Positions 26,912 through 39,272 of a stretch of DNA of 64,000 nucleotides are shown here, piece after piece. The position numbers and the translations under genes were made by a program. Origin of the DNA: Rhopalosiphum padi. Taxonomy: Eukaryota; Arthropoda; Insecta; Hemiptera; Aphididae. The stretch covers positions 1,212,581-1,276,580 of the forward strand of contig NC_083597.1 in the NCBI RefSeq assembly GCF_020882245.1, written 5' to 3'. Every line of letters begins with the position of its first letter. Within the stretch, counting starts at the first letter, position 1. The notes under the pieces are model-generated. The model was not told the DNA's origin, ran no database searches, and saw nothing but the letters and a program-made list of their open reading frames with translations.

Positions 26912-26946
26912 CACGGTCTAAGAATCTTCTAAGTTCTTAGACCGTG
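26912..26946. mobile_element. 35-bp minimal MITE
   Basis: Perfect 13-bp inverted ends CACGGTCTAAGAA and TTCTTAGACCGTG surround a 9-bp core. It is flanked directly by the perfect 8-bp duplication ATTGCTGG at 26904-26911 and 26947-26954. The insertion is little more than two terminal repeats. hAT-type mobilisation is inferred from the 8-bp duplication. Confidence 0.8.
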
Positions 26947-26954
26947 ATTGCTGG

Positions 26955-27748
26955 TATATTCTAAAACTTTGGGTGGTACTGTGGTAGACGGTAGTGTAGT
27001 ACTAACAGTACTGTAGTGTGTACTAGTGTGATACTTGGCGTACTCGATTTGTAGTGATTAATAATAGATATTGGCAATAATTGTAGCGAGCTACCGTAGA
27101 AACCGATTATGCAACCGACCACTCAACAATTATTATTATTGTGATAAACTGATAATGTGATATGAATATTGCTCGATACCGGTATCTGCACCAGCGACAC
27201 TTGTCTAAACAAAAACACTTCGTTATCCGAAAAACCGACACCGCGGCCTTGAGCTATTCAGTGATTACATCTTCTACCACCATGACGATCGCGCACAGCT
27301 GACTGATTGACATATCACCACAAAATGTTGTGAATAAATATCATTTTCCAATCGTTTGCCGAAAATGTAATTAGTGTACCTATTTAAGATATTTAATTAC
27401 AACGAAATTGACAGCTGAGAAAGTGGAACCGTTCGTGACGAAATAAAATGCAAATATTAAAACACGAACATTTGATTTATCGTTTGCTGTGAGAAACTCG
27501 TTCACAACAAAACGTGTGCAACTTCGGAGAGTTCGTTCATAACATCAGTGTCAAATCTCCAGAAATCGTTTTATCACACAGTGTCGCTTTCATAATACAT
27601 ATTATCATCGCAACATCGCCGTCATAAACTCAAACTATTCAAAGCTTATTTCGCTTACACACATGTAACGTTTCGCATTTCATCTTAGACATATTGGTGC
27701 TCATCACTCGCTTAAAGTTCAAGCTTTGTTGTACAAAACATTGCCACA
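26955..27748 (+). promoter_or_regulatory. putative promoter and 5' UTR of LETM1
   Basis: More GC-balanced than the surroundings, ending at the LETM1 start codon. No TATA box at a plausible distance or other core motif could be assigned, and the transcription start is unknown. The 5' UTR probably lies in about 27450-27748. Confidence 0.4.
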
Positions 27749-30700
27749 ATGAATATAACGAGAGCGACGAAATCGGGTTTACGACCCTGTGGAAGTAAGT
27801 CAACGTATTACATTTTAATAAATTTAAAAAATATATATTTTAATGACCCCTTCAGGAAGTATTATGCCATTTAGTAACTATAATTTTTAAATATCTCACC
27901 ATTCTATTCAAGGTCGACATAGTTATCAAACTGATATTTCCCCCTAATTTTATTTACCTTATATTTAAAATTGGGTATCTAAATCTAAGAGATTATTGAA
28001 GTTTCATTAAAATTAATGTAATAAATTGTACTACCTAATAACTGTATTTCAAAAAATTGTCTAGGTCAAGAACTTATTGGTTAAAGAAAATAACAATTTT
28101 TATTTTTTTTCTCTATGCATTATTTTTATTTATCTTTAATATATTAATTTGATTATACTTATTTATTTAAACGTTAAATTTTTTAAGTATTTTAATCAAG
28201 TATATAAGGTAACAAATAAACCAAAAAATTTAAAAATGACTGGTATCTACAAATTCAATTGACTTATTAGTATAATACCTAACTCCAATATTTAGATTAT
28301 TAAATTAATCTATAAATTTATATGCACTATTTAATAATATTAAATATGAAGCATTGGTAAATATTTAGTTTTATATTTTAAATTAATTTTCTATCGCAAA
28401 CTATTTTTGTACATTGAACATTATACAACTATATTTTATACCTATTAAAATATATAATAGCTATTTAATTTAATATTTTTTAAGTGGGTAAGAAAATAAT
28501 TTTGTATTCAACTAAATATGTATAAGTTTTTATCATAAACAAAAGTTATCTTAAGTATCAATGTATTACTTTTATTATATGTATATAGCATTTGTTGACT
28601 AATAATGTATAATATATGTTTAATTATATATCTATAATTTATGTACCTAAATTATTTATAATTACTTATTTGTACCTAATGTACTTATAATAAAATAAGT
28701 TTAAAGTCAAACTAAAAATTATTTGTTTATTTGTATTGAATTTATACATTTTTTAAACAAAATCATAAAATTGTAATTTTTAATTTTAAGTAAATACCTA
28801 TCAAATAAAAAAACAAACCTATTAGGTATATTAATCAATTTAGGGCTCTATTCAAATTTCAAATTAGTTATTTTAATCCATTTTTATTAGTTCAAGGTCA
28901 ATATAGGTCATAATTAAATTAGCATGATTCATTATTTTATATAAATGAATACTAGGTAATCTAACCTATATCCAATAACTATGTTTAATTAAACTACATG
29001 CAAATTGAGATTCAATTAAGTACCTAATTTTGTATTGATCACAATATTATTTCTTTATTTTTTTTCAGATTTGTACAAATTTTACAATAACAAACATTTT
29101 GGTGCCGTTTACTTGAATCCACAACCATGTACATATTCAAACAATTTCTTATACTCAAATGTTGCCTCAAATCATCTTCTTCCAATATCTCGTTTGATAA
29201 CTAAGCTAGAATTTTCCAATCCCCATATTCGAAATTTTTCTTGCACATCGTCATTATTATCTGAAAAACCATCTTCTAAAATTGAAGAAACTGTGAATGC
29301 AGTCAAAGAAAAAGCTCAAAAAGAAGCTGAAGGAAAAGAAATTGCTGCAATCAAACCTACAAAAACAATAAAACAGAAAGTTATAGATGAAGTGATGCAC
29401 TATTATCATGGTTTTAAACTTTTAGGCCTCAACGCAAAAATCTCCTTTAAGTTAGCTCTTAAAAAAATAAGAGGTCATGATTTGACAAGAAGAGAACATA
29501 ACTTAGTAAGTTTATTAAAGATGATTGGTATTCTTGTCATTCGTGATCTACCACTCTTGTTGTCTACCATATAATTTTTATACTTAATTAAAATATAAAT
29601 AAAGAACTATAGTATATTTAAAAATACACAATAATTCAATAAAAGATGTCACATTATTATAATCCTAAATTGACAATTAGAATCATGCATGGTAGATAAC
29701 AAGTGTATGATAGACGACTTACAACAAGAATACCAGATGATTTTATAAATATTAATTTCCAAAAAAGTTATTGTTTTTTTTTTTTACTTAATTTTTTCAG
29801 TTTGTTGAAACTGTGGCTGATCTATTTCGATTATTACCTTTTTCTGTGTTTATTATTGTTCCATTCCTTGAATTCACTTTGCCTATTTTTATAAAGATCT
29901 TTCCTGGTATGTTACCAACTACATTTCAAACAAAGGATGATAAGGTTAGCTTCATATATATTTTTATCCCATATTAAACATTTATTTAATATTTAATTAT
30001 TTTAGGAAGCTAAACTCAAAAAGTCTCTTAAAGTGAAACTTGAAATGGCAAAATTCCTCCAAGAGACTTTGGACAATATGTCTGTGTCTGGCAAAGGACA
30101 TACATGTGAATCAGCACAAGAATTTGCAGATTTTTTTGCTAAAGTAATTTACTAACTTCTTATGTTTTTAACTTTTATTTATTTTGATGTTAAATAACAT
30201 TTTAGGTAAGACAAGAAGGTACTGTTATATCAGCTGATGAAATACTTAAATTTTCTAAACTATTCAAAGACGAAATTACCCTTGACTCACTTCCTCGACC
30301 ACAGTTGGTTGCTCTTTGTCGAGTACTTGAACTACGACCAATTGGGACTTCAAACTTTTTAAGATTTCAACTGACACTTAAACTACGTTCATTATCTATT
30401 GACGATAAGGTAAATACCAACTAATTTTAAATTTAATTATTTATTAATTTAATAATTTTAATTTTCAAGATGATCCAAAAAGAAGGTGTTGATTTATTGA
30501 CACTGAGCGAACTACAACAAGCGTGTAAGTCTCGTGGTATGCGTGCTTATGGTCTTACTGAAAAACGCCTTAAACAACAACTTACTCAATGGCTAGACCT
30601 ATCACTAAATGAAAAAGTTCCTCCTTCATTACTTCTTCTCTCTAGAGCATTTAGCTTTACAGAAAATATCCCAACTAGTGATTTATTAAAGAAGGCTATT

Positions 30701-32025
30701 TCTGCATTGCCTAATTCTGTTGGAGTATCAACTGAAGCCGATCTAGGAGAACGTGATGGAGTCATTGATAATAAGGCTAAATTGGAAGCAATTAAAGAGG
30801 AAGAACGTAAAGTGAAAGAAGAAATAGAAGAATGTATGGAAGAAAAGAAAAAAGAACTAGAAGATGCCAAAAAGAAACCTAAAGAGCAACCTATTCTTGC
30901 TAAAGAAAATTTAGTTGATACAGCACCTATTTTAACCGACACAACTGGAATTAAAAAAGAAGTAAGTCCAGACATGTTACTTTATACTTTGATTATTTTT
31001 AACCCTTTTATTTATTTATAGGAAGTAACGTCTACGGATTTAAAAACATTGGAAAACGCTATCGAGAATTTGAGTTCAGAACAAAAAACACTTATTGTAG
31101 AAAAAGAAGAAATCAAAGAATTGAAGGATGAACTCAAAGATTACCAAGAAGTTAGTAAAATATATTAAATTGTAGATATTATAAATAGTGTATTTTATTT
31201 ATTACATTAAATGTTGTCATTTATTCTAGGATATAAATGATCTTCAAGAAGTAATGAAAACTGAGAAAAAAGAACAAGTTAGAGAATCCAAAGCAGCTAA
31301 GCGATTATTTAAGAAAGTCAATAATATGATAAAGAATATGGATCAAGTGGTTGATAAATTGGAGACAAAAGAAAAAGAAATCAAAAAAGATATTGAAACT
31401 AAAGAATTAATTGATGAAAAAACTACTAAGGAAAGGTAAACATTTGGCTGTTCCAATTTTTTTTAAATTTTACTTATTATGCTAATCTTTCTTTTAGCGA
31501 ATTAATCAATATTGATGAGCTTATCGGAGCAGTAAGAAAATTACAAAATATACCTGATGAATTCAAACTACAACAGATAAGTGAAGTTCTTAGTAAAATT
31601 GATGATGATCATGATGGTTCAATAAGATTAGATACTGTATTGAAGGTAAGAATCATGACATAAATTATTTTACTTCCTAACCTAACCTAACTTATACTTA
31701 TTACATATTTATCATATTTACATTTTAGGTATTGGAGCTGATTGGTACAGAAAATGTTAAATTATCTACTAAGGAAATGGATATGATAACACAATTAGTT
31801 ATAAAAGAAGAAGAAATGGAAACTATAGAAAAAATGAACAAAGTGCAACAATTGGAAAAAGATGATGTAGCTCAAGCAGCAACCCCCAAAGTAACTACAA
31901 CATCTGAAACAATTCCAAAAAAATCTGTAACAACAATCATTGATTCAAAAATTGTCTCCGATACAAAAATACCACCATTGCCACCAACAAATATAACAAA
32001 ATCAGATGAAACTAAAAAACTATAA
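27749..32025 (+). CDS. LETM1: LETM1, mitochondrial inner-membrane ion-exchange protein
   Basis: Inner-membrane protein needed for mitochondrial K+/H+ (or Ca2+/H+) exchange and organelle volume. Exons: 27749-27794, 29069-29505, 29801-29944, 30006-30143, 30206-30409, 30470-30961, 31022-31150, 31230-31435, 31498-31645 and 31729-32025. They join to 746 codons, close to human LETM1. The N-terminus is basic and fits a mitochondrial targeting sequence. The LETM1 core shows RREHNL, then the membrane helix LLPFSVFIIVPFLEFTLPIF. RPQLVALCRVLELRPIGT and KSRGMRAYGLTEKRLKQQL follow in the matrix domain. Long charged coiled coils come next, then an EF-hand-like loop DDDHDGSIRLDT, and a Lys/Thr-rich tail. 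Position 12 of that loop is Thr rather than the usual Glu/Asp. The first exon is tiny and followed by a 1.3 kb intron. Confidence 0.95.
27795..29068 (+). other. intron 1 of LETM1
   Basis: AT-rich intron with donor GTAAGT and a T-rich acceptor ending CAG at 29068. The split codon A|AT joins in frame. No other feature was recognised. Confidence 0.75.
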
Positions 32026-32865
32026 GTCAATAATACAATAGGCTTTCATAAATTCAAACAATCATTCAAGTATGAATACAAGTTTTTAAAAAAATGTGAT
32101 ACTGCAATACATTTCCACAGTTATGTGACTAATGTGTTAATTCTCCCTTACATTTTAGTTTGTACATACAGTTTTTAGTTCAGAACAATTTATTTAATAT
32201 TAAAGAAAATTGTCTTCTGGTTGTTCGTTTCTTTTTGTTAAGTACTATATTTTACTGTTATTTATTTAAAAATAATAATATTGTGGAATTCATCTTTTTT
32301 TTTTTTTTTTGTATCTCATTTTTCTTTAAAATAATACCCTCATTTAAAATTCTTCTTTACAAAAGCTTATACAATTCTTCACTAAAATAGTAAAATTAAA
32401 TATATTTTACTATGATATATGTAAGACTGTTTTAAACTATTTATTTATTTATTTACACTTGAATTTTTATTAATAAATATATTGAAAAGAGTATACTACT
32501 TGTGTCTCATAACATCCAATATTAAAAAAAATAATAAACCAAAATTATACAAGTAACACCTAATTTGGTTTAACATTTACACCTATAAATTAAAAATTCA
32601 ATAATTAAAGAAAATTAGTGATCACAATTTCCAAAAATTACACCTAAACAAATAGGTACATAATATTTGGTTGTGTAATCAAATAGTCAAATGTTTATAA
32701 AAAATTAAAATTTAATTTAATGGTTTAATTGTGAGGATTAAAATCAACTAATCAGTCAGTTAAACAAAATTATATTTTTATTAAACTATCAATGTAAAAA
32801 TTAATCAATTAATAAATAAAAAAAAACTTTTTTTTCATTGTTAAGGTCATACAATGTATATTATT
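32026..32865 (+). other. LETM1 3' UTR and spacer
   Basis: Follows the LETM1 TAA. An AATAAA motif near 32472 is a candidate poly(A) signal. The 76-codon open frame at 32160-32390 is Phe/Leu-rich because the sequence is T-rich, and is not a gene. Confidence 0.5.
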
Positions 32866-32948
32866 CTGCTAAACGCAAATTGTCCACGTTGTACGTTTGT
32901 AAGACAGACAACTTATGTAAGTGTCGCATCCTCTTGATTTAATTTAAA
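32866..32948. repeat. diverged end of the 16.6-17.0 kb foldback family
   Basis: AAGACAGACAACTTATGT...GCATCCTCTT resembles the right end of the foldback element (AAGACAGAGACAACACATG...GCGTCCTCTT at about 17002-17038). Only one end was recognised, so this is a remnant. Confidence 0.5.
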
Positions 32949-33352
32949 AAAATCTATTGGAAATAAACCAATACTTAAAATTTTTACATTATTTATTTAT
33001 TTATTTATTTGTTAACGGGCTGGGCCCTATTCAACAGTTTAACATAATACAATAATACATAATTTAAAATAATTAATACAATGACATAATTAAATTTATA
33101 TAAGATAATAATTACAGAATAATAAGTATAATAATGATAATAAAACAAATATAAAAATATATAATAATAAATGTATCAGTTTTGATGAACGGTGCTCTCA
33201 TTGGCCAGCCGCATCATGCGGTCTAACAGATTATTTCTGCCATAATTGGTAGTGTGCGCAGGAACAACATTATTAAATCAATGATTATACAACCACCGAA
33301 TATAAAATATGGTAGCCACAGAGCCAAGGTGGACGGCAAACACAATGTCACC

Positions 33353-33831
33353 ATAGGCGGAGTTAGGGAGGCTTTGGGGTATAAATCCTCCTAGTTCCCA
33401 ATTAGCCCCTCCCCCCCAAATGAATACCCTAATTATGTACCTAGTTTTATATCATTATTTCACAAATATACTATTAAAAGGCATAACAACACTAATTTTT
33501 TTTCAACCTACAATTTAAAATATTATTATAAAAACAGTTAAAGATATTTCTTCTACATCAGTTTTTTTATTTTACTGTATTTTTATAAATGTAGTAATAT
33601 TGCAATACCATGCATTAATACATTTTAGTTTATATTTTCATATTTGTATTGAAATATAATTAGCTGCAATACGCTGAACGCTAACGGATTTTTATTTTTT
33701 TGGTTTTACAATACAACAAGATTATTTTTAACTAAATAGGAAATTAATAATTATTAATAATTATTTTCATTAAGTAATTTGGGGCTTGAGCTCCCCCTCC
33801 CCCCTACTAAATTTATCAAGCTCCACTATGA
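33353..33831. mobile_element. hAT-type non-autonomous element inside the retrotransposon remnant
   Basis: 479 bp. Left end ATAGGCGGAGTTAGGG and reverse-complemented right end TCATAGTGGAGCT are imperfect inverted repeats. Flanks ATGTCACC (33345-33352) and ATATCACC (33832-33839) are an 8-bp duplication with one mismatch. G- and C-rich subterminal blocks (CCCCTCCCCCCC, GGGGCTTGAGC) are typical of these elements. No coding capacity. Confidence 0.78.
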
Positions 33832-34244
33832 ATATCACCGACTACCGCCAATCCAATGATGGAGTGTAGGTATCTTTTTTTTCTTTACGATAAACAAGGA
33901 ACGGGTGGGAACTGTTTGCTACGAGTACAATACTGCCACCCGGTCCCGTATCGTTAATTCGTCGAGCTTTAAAACATAGATATATATACATAGATGAATG
34001 CCTCTAACCAGTCTAACCACCCTGAAAAGCTGGCATACGGCCCCCACAAGACTAACCGTACTTAAGCTACCTGTCCTCCTCTTGTCTGCCTGACGCGTTC
34101 TGCAACCTCCATCTGCCCGAGTATCGTCTCCACCATCCTGCCAAACACCAGCCTCAATCTTTCCGCCGACGCCTCGATCCGCCGTCTTCTTAACATATCA
34201 TCCGGGAGGAGCTCCCCATTTAACACAGCACGTATAACCTACAT

Positions 34245-34638
34245 TTAAAATAAGGATAATGTTGGTGTATATATATACGTAATTAATATACGTCAATAAT
34301 ACGTGTATTATTGGGGTAATGGGGTATTACTGTATTAGTAATTGGTTGAACTACTCGAACTTAAATCGATTTACGTGTAAGAATACACAAATATATTAGG
34401 TTTAAAATACATTGATACATATTCGTATATTTTCCGTGGTAAAATCGCGTTTAAAATATACGTATATCATATCCCAAATTTATATTATCTACTAATATAT
34501 CCGTAATTTATACGTTGAATAAACGTTAGAATTTACGTATCTTTTGACCCAAAAATATCCATGATTTCTACTTATTATCAAATAAATATATTCGTAATTC
34601 GTATCCGTATATTATATACGTTTAATATATATGTTTAT
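34245..34638. other. AT-rich insertion splitting the retrotransposon remnant
   Basis: Very AT-rich block with many TACGTA/TATACG words, lying between two adjacent pieces of the same reverse-transcriptase C-terminus. It is probably a MITE or expanded low-complexity sequence. Clear ends and a duplication were not found. Confidence 0.4.
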
Positions 34639-34948
34639 TTGTTTACTGGGATGCTCCGGCCCGACTGGTCTAAGAATGATTTTCGGGAGATCCTCAACCT
34701 GTAACTTCCGACCGATGGCTTGCTCCATCTCTCGCTTAGCATCCGTCCACTGTCCAGAACGAGCAAATAAACAGCATATGCTCTGCTGTGTCCTCCGGCT
34801 CCTCAATATGGGTGTAGCCGTGTAGGTATCTTAGTCTTTAGATCATATGTATAATATGTTTCGATGGCATGACAGAGACTAATTTTTGAGGCATGTGCAT
34901 CAACTAAAATTGTGAACAAACAAAATAGGCGTATATTATACTTATACT

Positions 34949-35580
34949 GCAGGGTATTAGTATATTTCTTATATCCCCTTTTTTTTCTTCAATGATACAG
35001 TTATTCAACGTTTGATTTTTAATTTTTAAATATAATTTAAGACCAAATTTTCAAATTCTTAAGAGTTTTTTGTACTACTTAAAGAGTTTCCTTTGGAAAT
35101 ACATATTTATATTTTTCAAGCGAGAATCTCGTTCCTAACCTTTCCACTGTAAATTATTATTAGCGGATAATATTTCTGAATATTATAACATATCAAATTT
35201 TAATTTAAATGAGAAGTTTTAAAGTTATTTAACTTTGTGCTTTATATTATATTAACGAAAATAATAGATCCATATAATAATGTGTTTTTTAAAGGATTTT
35301 TATCTTTAATTTAAACATTTTAATAATAACTAAAAAACTACTCGAATTGGATAAATCAAAATATTCACTAAAATAATTTATGATGTAGTAAAAAATAAGA
35401 TCTTATATATTTTGAAAAACATAAGCTTGTATCGCTTTAAGACACTCCATACGACATATATAGTACACATCTTAAGAATTTGAAAATTTATATTTTGAGT
35501 GTAAACATCAAAAGATCCAAAGAACAGAATTTGAATAAATTCATTATTAAAAGTAAAAATTATAGAGGAATCACCCTGTA
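34949..35580. mobile_element. copy 2 of the ACAGxGTGATTC-ended element family
   Basis: The reverse-complemented right end TACAGGGTGATTCCTC and the left end GCAGGGTATTAG resemble the ends of the element at 45742-46544. Both copies share the subterminal CAAGCGAGAATCTC / CAAACGAGAACCTC segment followed by CACTGTAAATTATT / TACTGTAAATTATT. This copy is the more decayed. The 93-codon reverse open frame inside it has no recognisable domain. Confidence 0.6.
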
Positions 35581-36119
35581 TTATACGCACACGATATTTC
35601 ATCATGTTATCGTACTTCCTAGTTCCTACCAATAATATAATACGTATTTCAAAGTTCAATCGATGATGGTAACTAGTAGGTTAGCTTTTAAGGGTGTTAT
35701 CGAGTGTAAACAAGCTTATAATTTAATTATTCAGATCAGTGAATCAGGAAAATGGGTAATAACTGAAAAACCGTATAACACCAAATACGAGTATTCCATC
35801 GCGATGCGTAGAGAAAAAACGTCACTAGCATACTAACATCCTAAGAGTTCAACTTTGTAAACTATCAACGGGGAGCATATAATAATATCAGTCATCGTTT
35901 ATTTATTTATCAACACCCAAACTGTAATTCATCAATTAATTTATTACGTATCAATACCTTAACCTTATATACATTGTACCTACATCTCTATAACGTCTAT
36001 CTAGAAGTGAAGAATTCATTAGGGTACTTACCTAGTTTAATTTTTATTTAATATATTATTATTTTAGATTCTTAGGTACCTACCTGTATACTACATAGAC
36101 CCGTAGTTAAATTAACAAA
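35581..36119 (+). promoter_or_regulatory. upstream region of the JmjC-like membrane protein gene
   Basis: Short spacer between a transposon and the start codon at 36120. It must hold the promoter and 5' UTR, unless an upstream non-coding exon exists. No core motif was assigned with confidence. Confidence 0.35.
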
Positions 36120-39100
36120 ATGTGTGTGCCTTCAACAGAACGTGTCGGTCATAAGTGTTCTTCCAATAGCACTTATAGAAAAGTCATGAAAAAGTATAAA
36201 ACAATATGGATTTTAAGCATCGTAGCGGCTTTACTCGTTATATCTGCGGCACTGCAAAATTATACCGTCAACCAATATGTTCGCGCCATCTTGAAATTAA
36301 CTGTAATGCAGGTAATATAAGTCAATAATAATAGTTTATAATATTTTTCTTGCGGACATAGGTATTTTTACTATAGAGTAATCGTATAGTTAATTTATAG
36401 AATTTCTTAAAAGATTCCTTCCTGAAACATTATAAATAATTAATAGTATACTGGATAGTTTGGAAAAAAGGAACCAACACTACCAACTTAATTATAAGCG
36501 CGTTTTGTTACTGAGTTCTAATCGGATAATTTTTAAACAATTAATCGGTGCTTTAATAAATTTAATAGTTTAACACATTCTTATAATATAATTGAGATTT
36601 ATCTGTTGATTTTGTATCCATTTATTTTTTTAAATAACCAATTATTTTATAAATATAGCTATATAGTATCACCAAAAACAAACTATCTGTAAACAAATTT
36701 CTTTCCTGTAGATCTTATTATAAAATATATTTAAGTAGTAAGTACTATACGCGTAACAACCTAGATATATATTATATTATGTAGATACAATAAATGCGCC
36801 ATTGGTATATTTGGAATGCATAGCTGGTGTATTCATTTAATATATGCATGAAATATCCCATGATTTGTGAAATAATTTAATTAAGTACTAGGTAAGACTG
36901 GTAAGAGCCTACCTAACAAATACTTATATGTTTTATATTATATTAACTTTGTTTGTACTGTTTGTAGACATTTAAAACAAATACTCAGTATTTATAATAT
37001 TTTTTTTAAAACCTTTACAGTTAATAGATCTGAACAATTTCAAAAATTTACTTCACAATTCGTGTTTAGTGCATAAAAAAATCCCAGAACGCGAACTTAC
37101 TGAATCGGACTGTTATGTAAGTCAAAATAATAATAATAAAATTATAGTCTAATACACACTCTAACGTTTTAAGTATCTTGGCACCTGCTATCTGCACCTT
37201 AGCACCTAAACATAGGTATCTCGTATCTATTATAAACATATATAGCCATAAAGGTATATAGCTAGTGCAGTTGCAGTGCTAATCAAGTGTATATTAATGT
37301 TTGTTCATTTATTTAGTCATGTGAAAGCATCGATCAAGTGGACGTTGTTTACAAACCCGAAGACGTTTTAGAATCATACGCAGATCTCAATTGGCCGGTT
37401 GCATTCCAAAGCAATGTCAAAACCAACGTTACTGTTGAAGATATAGCGCTTGTGAGTATTCGTATTATCATTTTTGATGTCCATGATGGGAAAATTTCTT
37501 TAATATTATAACAATCATGTTTTGTTAATTAAGGCTTTTTTAATCGGTGCTCTCTTACCTTGCGATTATGAATCAAACTTAAAAATCGATCCGCTCCGAG
37601 CAATCGAAATGAAGTATGGATGGTTTATGCATTGGTGAGTATAGTTAGTCATTTAGATTTAGTATACCTGAACTACCTGTAATGCACGCTACTTGAATAT
37701 TAACTAATCAAATATCATACTAACAAATCTTGTTATGTTTGAATATTATGATAAAACTGCAGTGGCAGATTAATGTAATAATAAGACAATTTGGCTTTAT
37801 ATAGAGTTGGTTAGGTCCTGAATTTACTTTAGGTATTTACTGAACACAGTTCGTCAAAAATTTTAAATTTAATAAAAAAAAAACCCTGTCAGTAAAAAAA
37901 AATCAGGTAACAGTAAAAATTAATATATATTATTAGTTATTAATAAAAAAAAAAAAAACCATGGGTACTTTTTATGATAATAATAGTTTATATCAAGTAC
38001 AGTACAGTAACGTATAATATGAAAAAGTTGGATAAAAATATAAAATTACTTTGTTTATAATATTATTAGAAATATAATTGTCTGAACACATAAAATAGGA
38101 AGTAATATTATTGTAATGTGTATTATCTACATTGAATAAATAATAAATACCCATAATAATCGTAAAATGTGTAGGTACATTAAATTATAATAAATGAATT
38201 AATAAATAAATCGATTTGACGTATTAAACTAATATAAATTTTAGCAATTTAAACGTATGTCATCGCAACAGATGTCAACGTATACAATATGTGAAAGACT
38301 TAATACGGACAGAGTTTCCAAGTATCCAAATAGGTAAGAAAATGAAACTGTTGAAATTAACATTAAACGTTTTCATTTAATCAATTTCTGGCACGTTTAC
38401 AATACGTATTAAGTACACTAGGTGAACACGGATTTGTTTGTGTGATAATAAAGTGGGTCCCCGTAGATTTGTTTATGTTTATAATGTTAATGTACGTCAT
38501 TTGATCATAATAATTTCGAGGTGCATCAAATTTGGATCGCCGCAGCAATATTCATCCAAAAATAAGATACTTTCAAAAAAATAAATCGAAATTTTCCAAC
38601 TGTCTTGAGTTTAACCAGCCGCGTTCAAATGACGTAACTCCATGTACTTAGCATACGTATACATTATCTATATAAAATAATCAAGGATCCATCATTCATA
38701 TGTACTGAATGATTTTACACCTCGAGTATTTTTTCAATACTGTTTTCAAGGAGAAATTGTGGTGATATCCAAGGAAAAATAATGCGAGCTTTATACAGAC
38801 CAGATTCATTTTTGAGCATTTCTTCCGAAACGTGGACAATTATGTCTTTCAAATATAAAACTTTCCATTATAAACAAGTATGATTTAACAATTGAAATGA
38901 TAGTTGTATCCAACATGCTCTTCAAATCAAATATATTTCTATTTAGATCAATATGTACTATGATAGCAGAGTGGCGGTATCTCAGATAAGTGGGACGTTT
39001 AATTATCGTTTGGTGCCTAAAAATCCTTGTACAGAAATATGTTATCATTTGGATGGACGTTTAGAAACTTATCATACCCGTAAGTACTAAGTACAACGAT

Positions 39101-39272
39101 TTATTCCTATATAATTTATAATAATCCATATATATATATTATATATATATAATCATTGATGAATTGTTTTATTTATTGTGCAGTGGTTTTCGACAATTTC
39201 ATTTGGGATTTTCAGTATCTGCCGTTGAATAATTCTACCAACAGCATAGCTATTATTTATTACTTAGATTAA
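36120..39272 (+). CDS. type II membrane protein with degenerate JmjC/cupin-like ectodomain
   Basis: Exons: 36120-36311, 37021-37116, 37317-37451, 37534-37634, 38245-38333, 38774-38877, 38947-39079 and 39184-39272. They join to 312 codons before TAA. A single hydrophobic helix follows a basic stretch (IWILSIVAALLVISAAL, about residues 30-46), giving a type II anchor with the rest luminal or extracellular. The ectodomain has paired Cys and NxS/T sites (NYT, NVT, NST). Its order, C-E-S...VD...ESYADLNWPVAFQSNV, then LYRPDSFLS, then ISGTFNYRLVPKNPC, then FDNFIWDFQYLP, recalls insect and animal JmjC/cupin-8-like membrane proteins I know only loosely. No HxD iron motif is visible, so catalysis is doubtful. 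The acceptor of exon 6 could instead be 38789. Without exon 6 the frame breaks, so the exon is needed. Function unknown. Confidence 0.7.

Larger units (their letters stand above)
32990..34830 (-). mobile_element. non-LTR retrotransposon remnants, minus strand
   Basis: Reverse-strand translation at 34825-34640 gives EEPEDTAEHMLFICSFW, the DTxEHxLFxCxxW region seen near the C-terminus of R1/I/Jockey-type reverse transcriptase ORFs. A second piece at 34240-34075 (VIRAVLNGELLPDD, FGRMVETILGQM) continues it after an AT-rich gap. A third at about 33345-33180 holds YGRNNLLDRMMRLANES. A TAAA-type microsatellite at about 32992-33013 would serve as the 3' tail on this strand. The pieces are frameshifted and may come from more than one element. 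An hAT element interrupts them at 33353-33831. Confidence 0.6.

Noticed and set aside
30586..30975. 129-codon minus-strand open frame
   Set aside because: Ser/Phe-rich antisense shadow of the Lys/Glu-rich LETM1 coiled-coil exon.
32160..32390. 76-codon open frame after LETM1
   Set aside because: Phe/Leu/Ile-rich because of T-rich 3' UTR sequence. No homology wording and no conserved start context.
38806..39048. 80-codon minus-strand open frame
   Set aside because: Antisense to two coding exons of the JmjC-like gene, with no recognisable domain.
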